A stretch of DNA of 6,016 nucleotides from an uncultured Selenomonadaceae bacterium (GTDB lineage Bacteria > Bacillota > Negativicutes > Selenomonadales > Selenomonadaceae), in assembly GCA_905236595.1 (NCBI GenBank), contig CAJORE010000018.1, forward strand, positions 1 to 6,016, read 5' to 3'. A program made the position numbers and the translations under genes. This document shows positions 5,993 to 6,016 of the stretch, piece after piece. Position 1 is the first letter of the stretch. Every line of letters begins with the position of its first letter. Under the pieces are notes generated by a model. It ran no database searches and was not told the DNA's origin. It worked only from the letters and a program-made list of their open reading frames with translations.

Positions 5993-6016
5993 GACAAGGA
6001 ATGACGACGAAGCGTA

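Noticed and set aside
5957..6004. 15-codon open frame after the RsbW-like gene
   Set aside because: It is too short, the purine-rich AAGGA is 12 bases away, and it runs through the stem-loop; chance is a better explanation.
6001..6016. ATG at 6001 as start of the next gene
   Set aside because: AAGGA lies directly against the ATG with no spacing, and only five codons are visible before the window ends.
1..6016. tRNA, rRNA, CRISPR arrays, insertion-sequence ends, riboswitches
   Set aside because: I looked for cloverleaf-like arms, regularly spaced repeats, terminal inverted repeats and known leader motifs by eye and found none that hold up. The only repeat pair is the 16-mer near 1782-1818.

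Overview
The window looks like a chromosomal stretch from a bacterium of the Bacillota, probably a diderm member such as the Negativicutes. The case rests on a SepF division protein, an RsbW/SpoIIAB-type ATPase, a PD-(D/E)XK protein of the transposase/Rpn type common in anaerobic Bacillota, strong AGGAG-like ribosome binding sites and TTG start codons. The class is an inference from gene style, because no rRNA or other marker is present.

Layout. Bases 1-614 (+) are the 3' end of a large MmeI-like DNA methyltransferase or type IIG restriction-modification protein whose N-terminal part lies outside the window. It converges on an AT-rich PD-(D/E)XK nuclease-family gene at 700-1617 (-), and a near-perfect hairpin at 613-662 serves both as terminator. 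A divergent intergenic region (1618-1889) follows. It carries a plausible promoter for the nuclease gene, a strong promoter for sepF, and two exact 16-bp direct repeats offset by 21 bp, the second covering the sepF -35 box. sepF (1890-2474) ends in an intrinsic terminator (2475-2506). Next comes a co-directional run with short gaps and no internal terminator: pepD (2525-3982), rfbA (4017-4895), rfbC (4929-5489) and an RsbW-like ATPase (5531-5941). The last 75 bases hold no convincing gene, only a short stem-loop, and may be the start of an intergenic repeat or of the next gene's leader.

Functions. SepF anchors and bundles FtsZ at the division site. PepD is a zinc dipeptidase for peptide scavenging. 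RfbA and RfbC catalyse steps 1 and 3 of dTDP-L-rhamnose synthesis for surface polysaccharide; rfbB and rfbD are not here. The RsbW-like protein is a probable serine kinase/anti-sigma regulator without a visible STAS partner. The genes look like mostly ordinary housekeeping functions that happen to be neighbours, with a defence or mobile-type flavour only at the left end (methyltransferase plus nuclease).

No clear undescribed multi-gene system is visible. The best leads are the paired repeats at the sepF promoter, the terminator placed tightly between sepF and pepD, the sigma-regulator-type ATPase behind rhamnose genes, and the stem-loop tail at the right edge.
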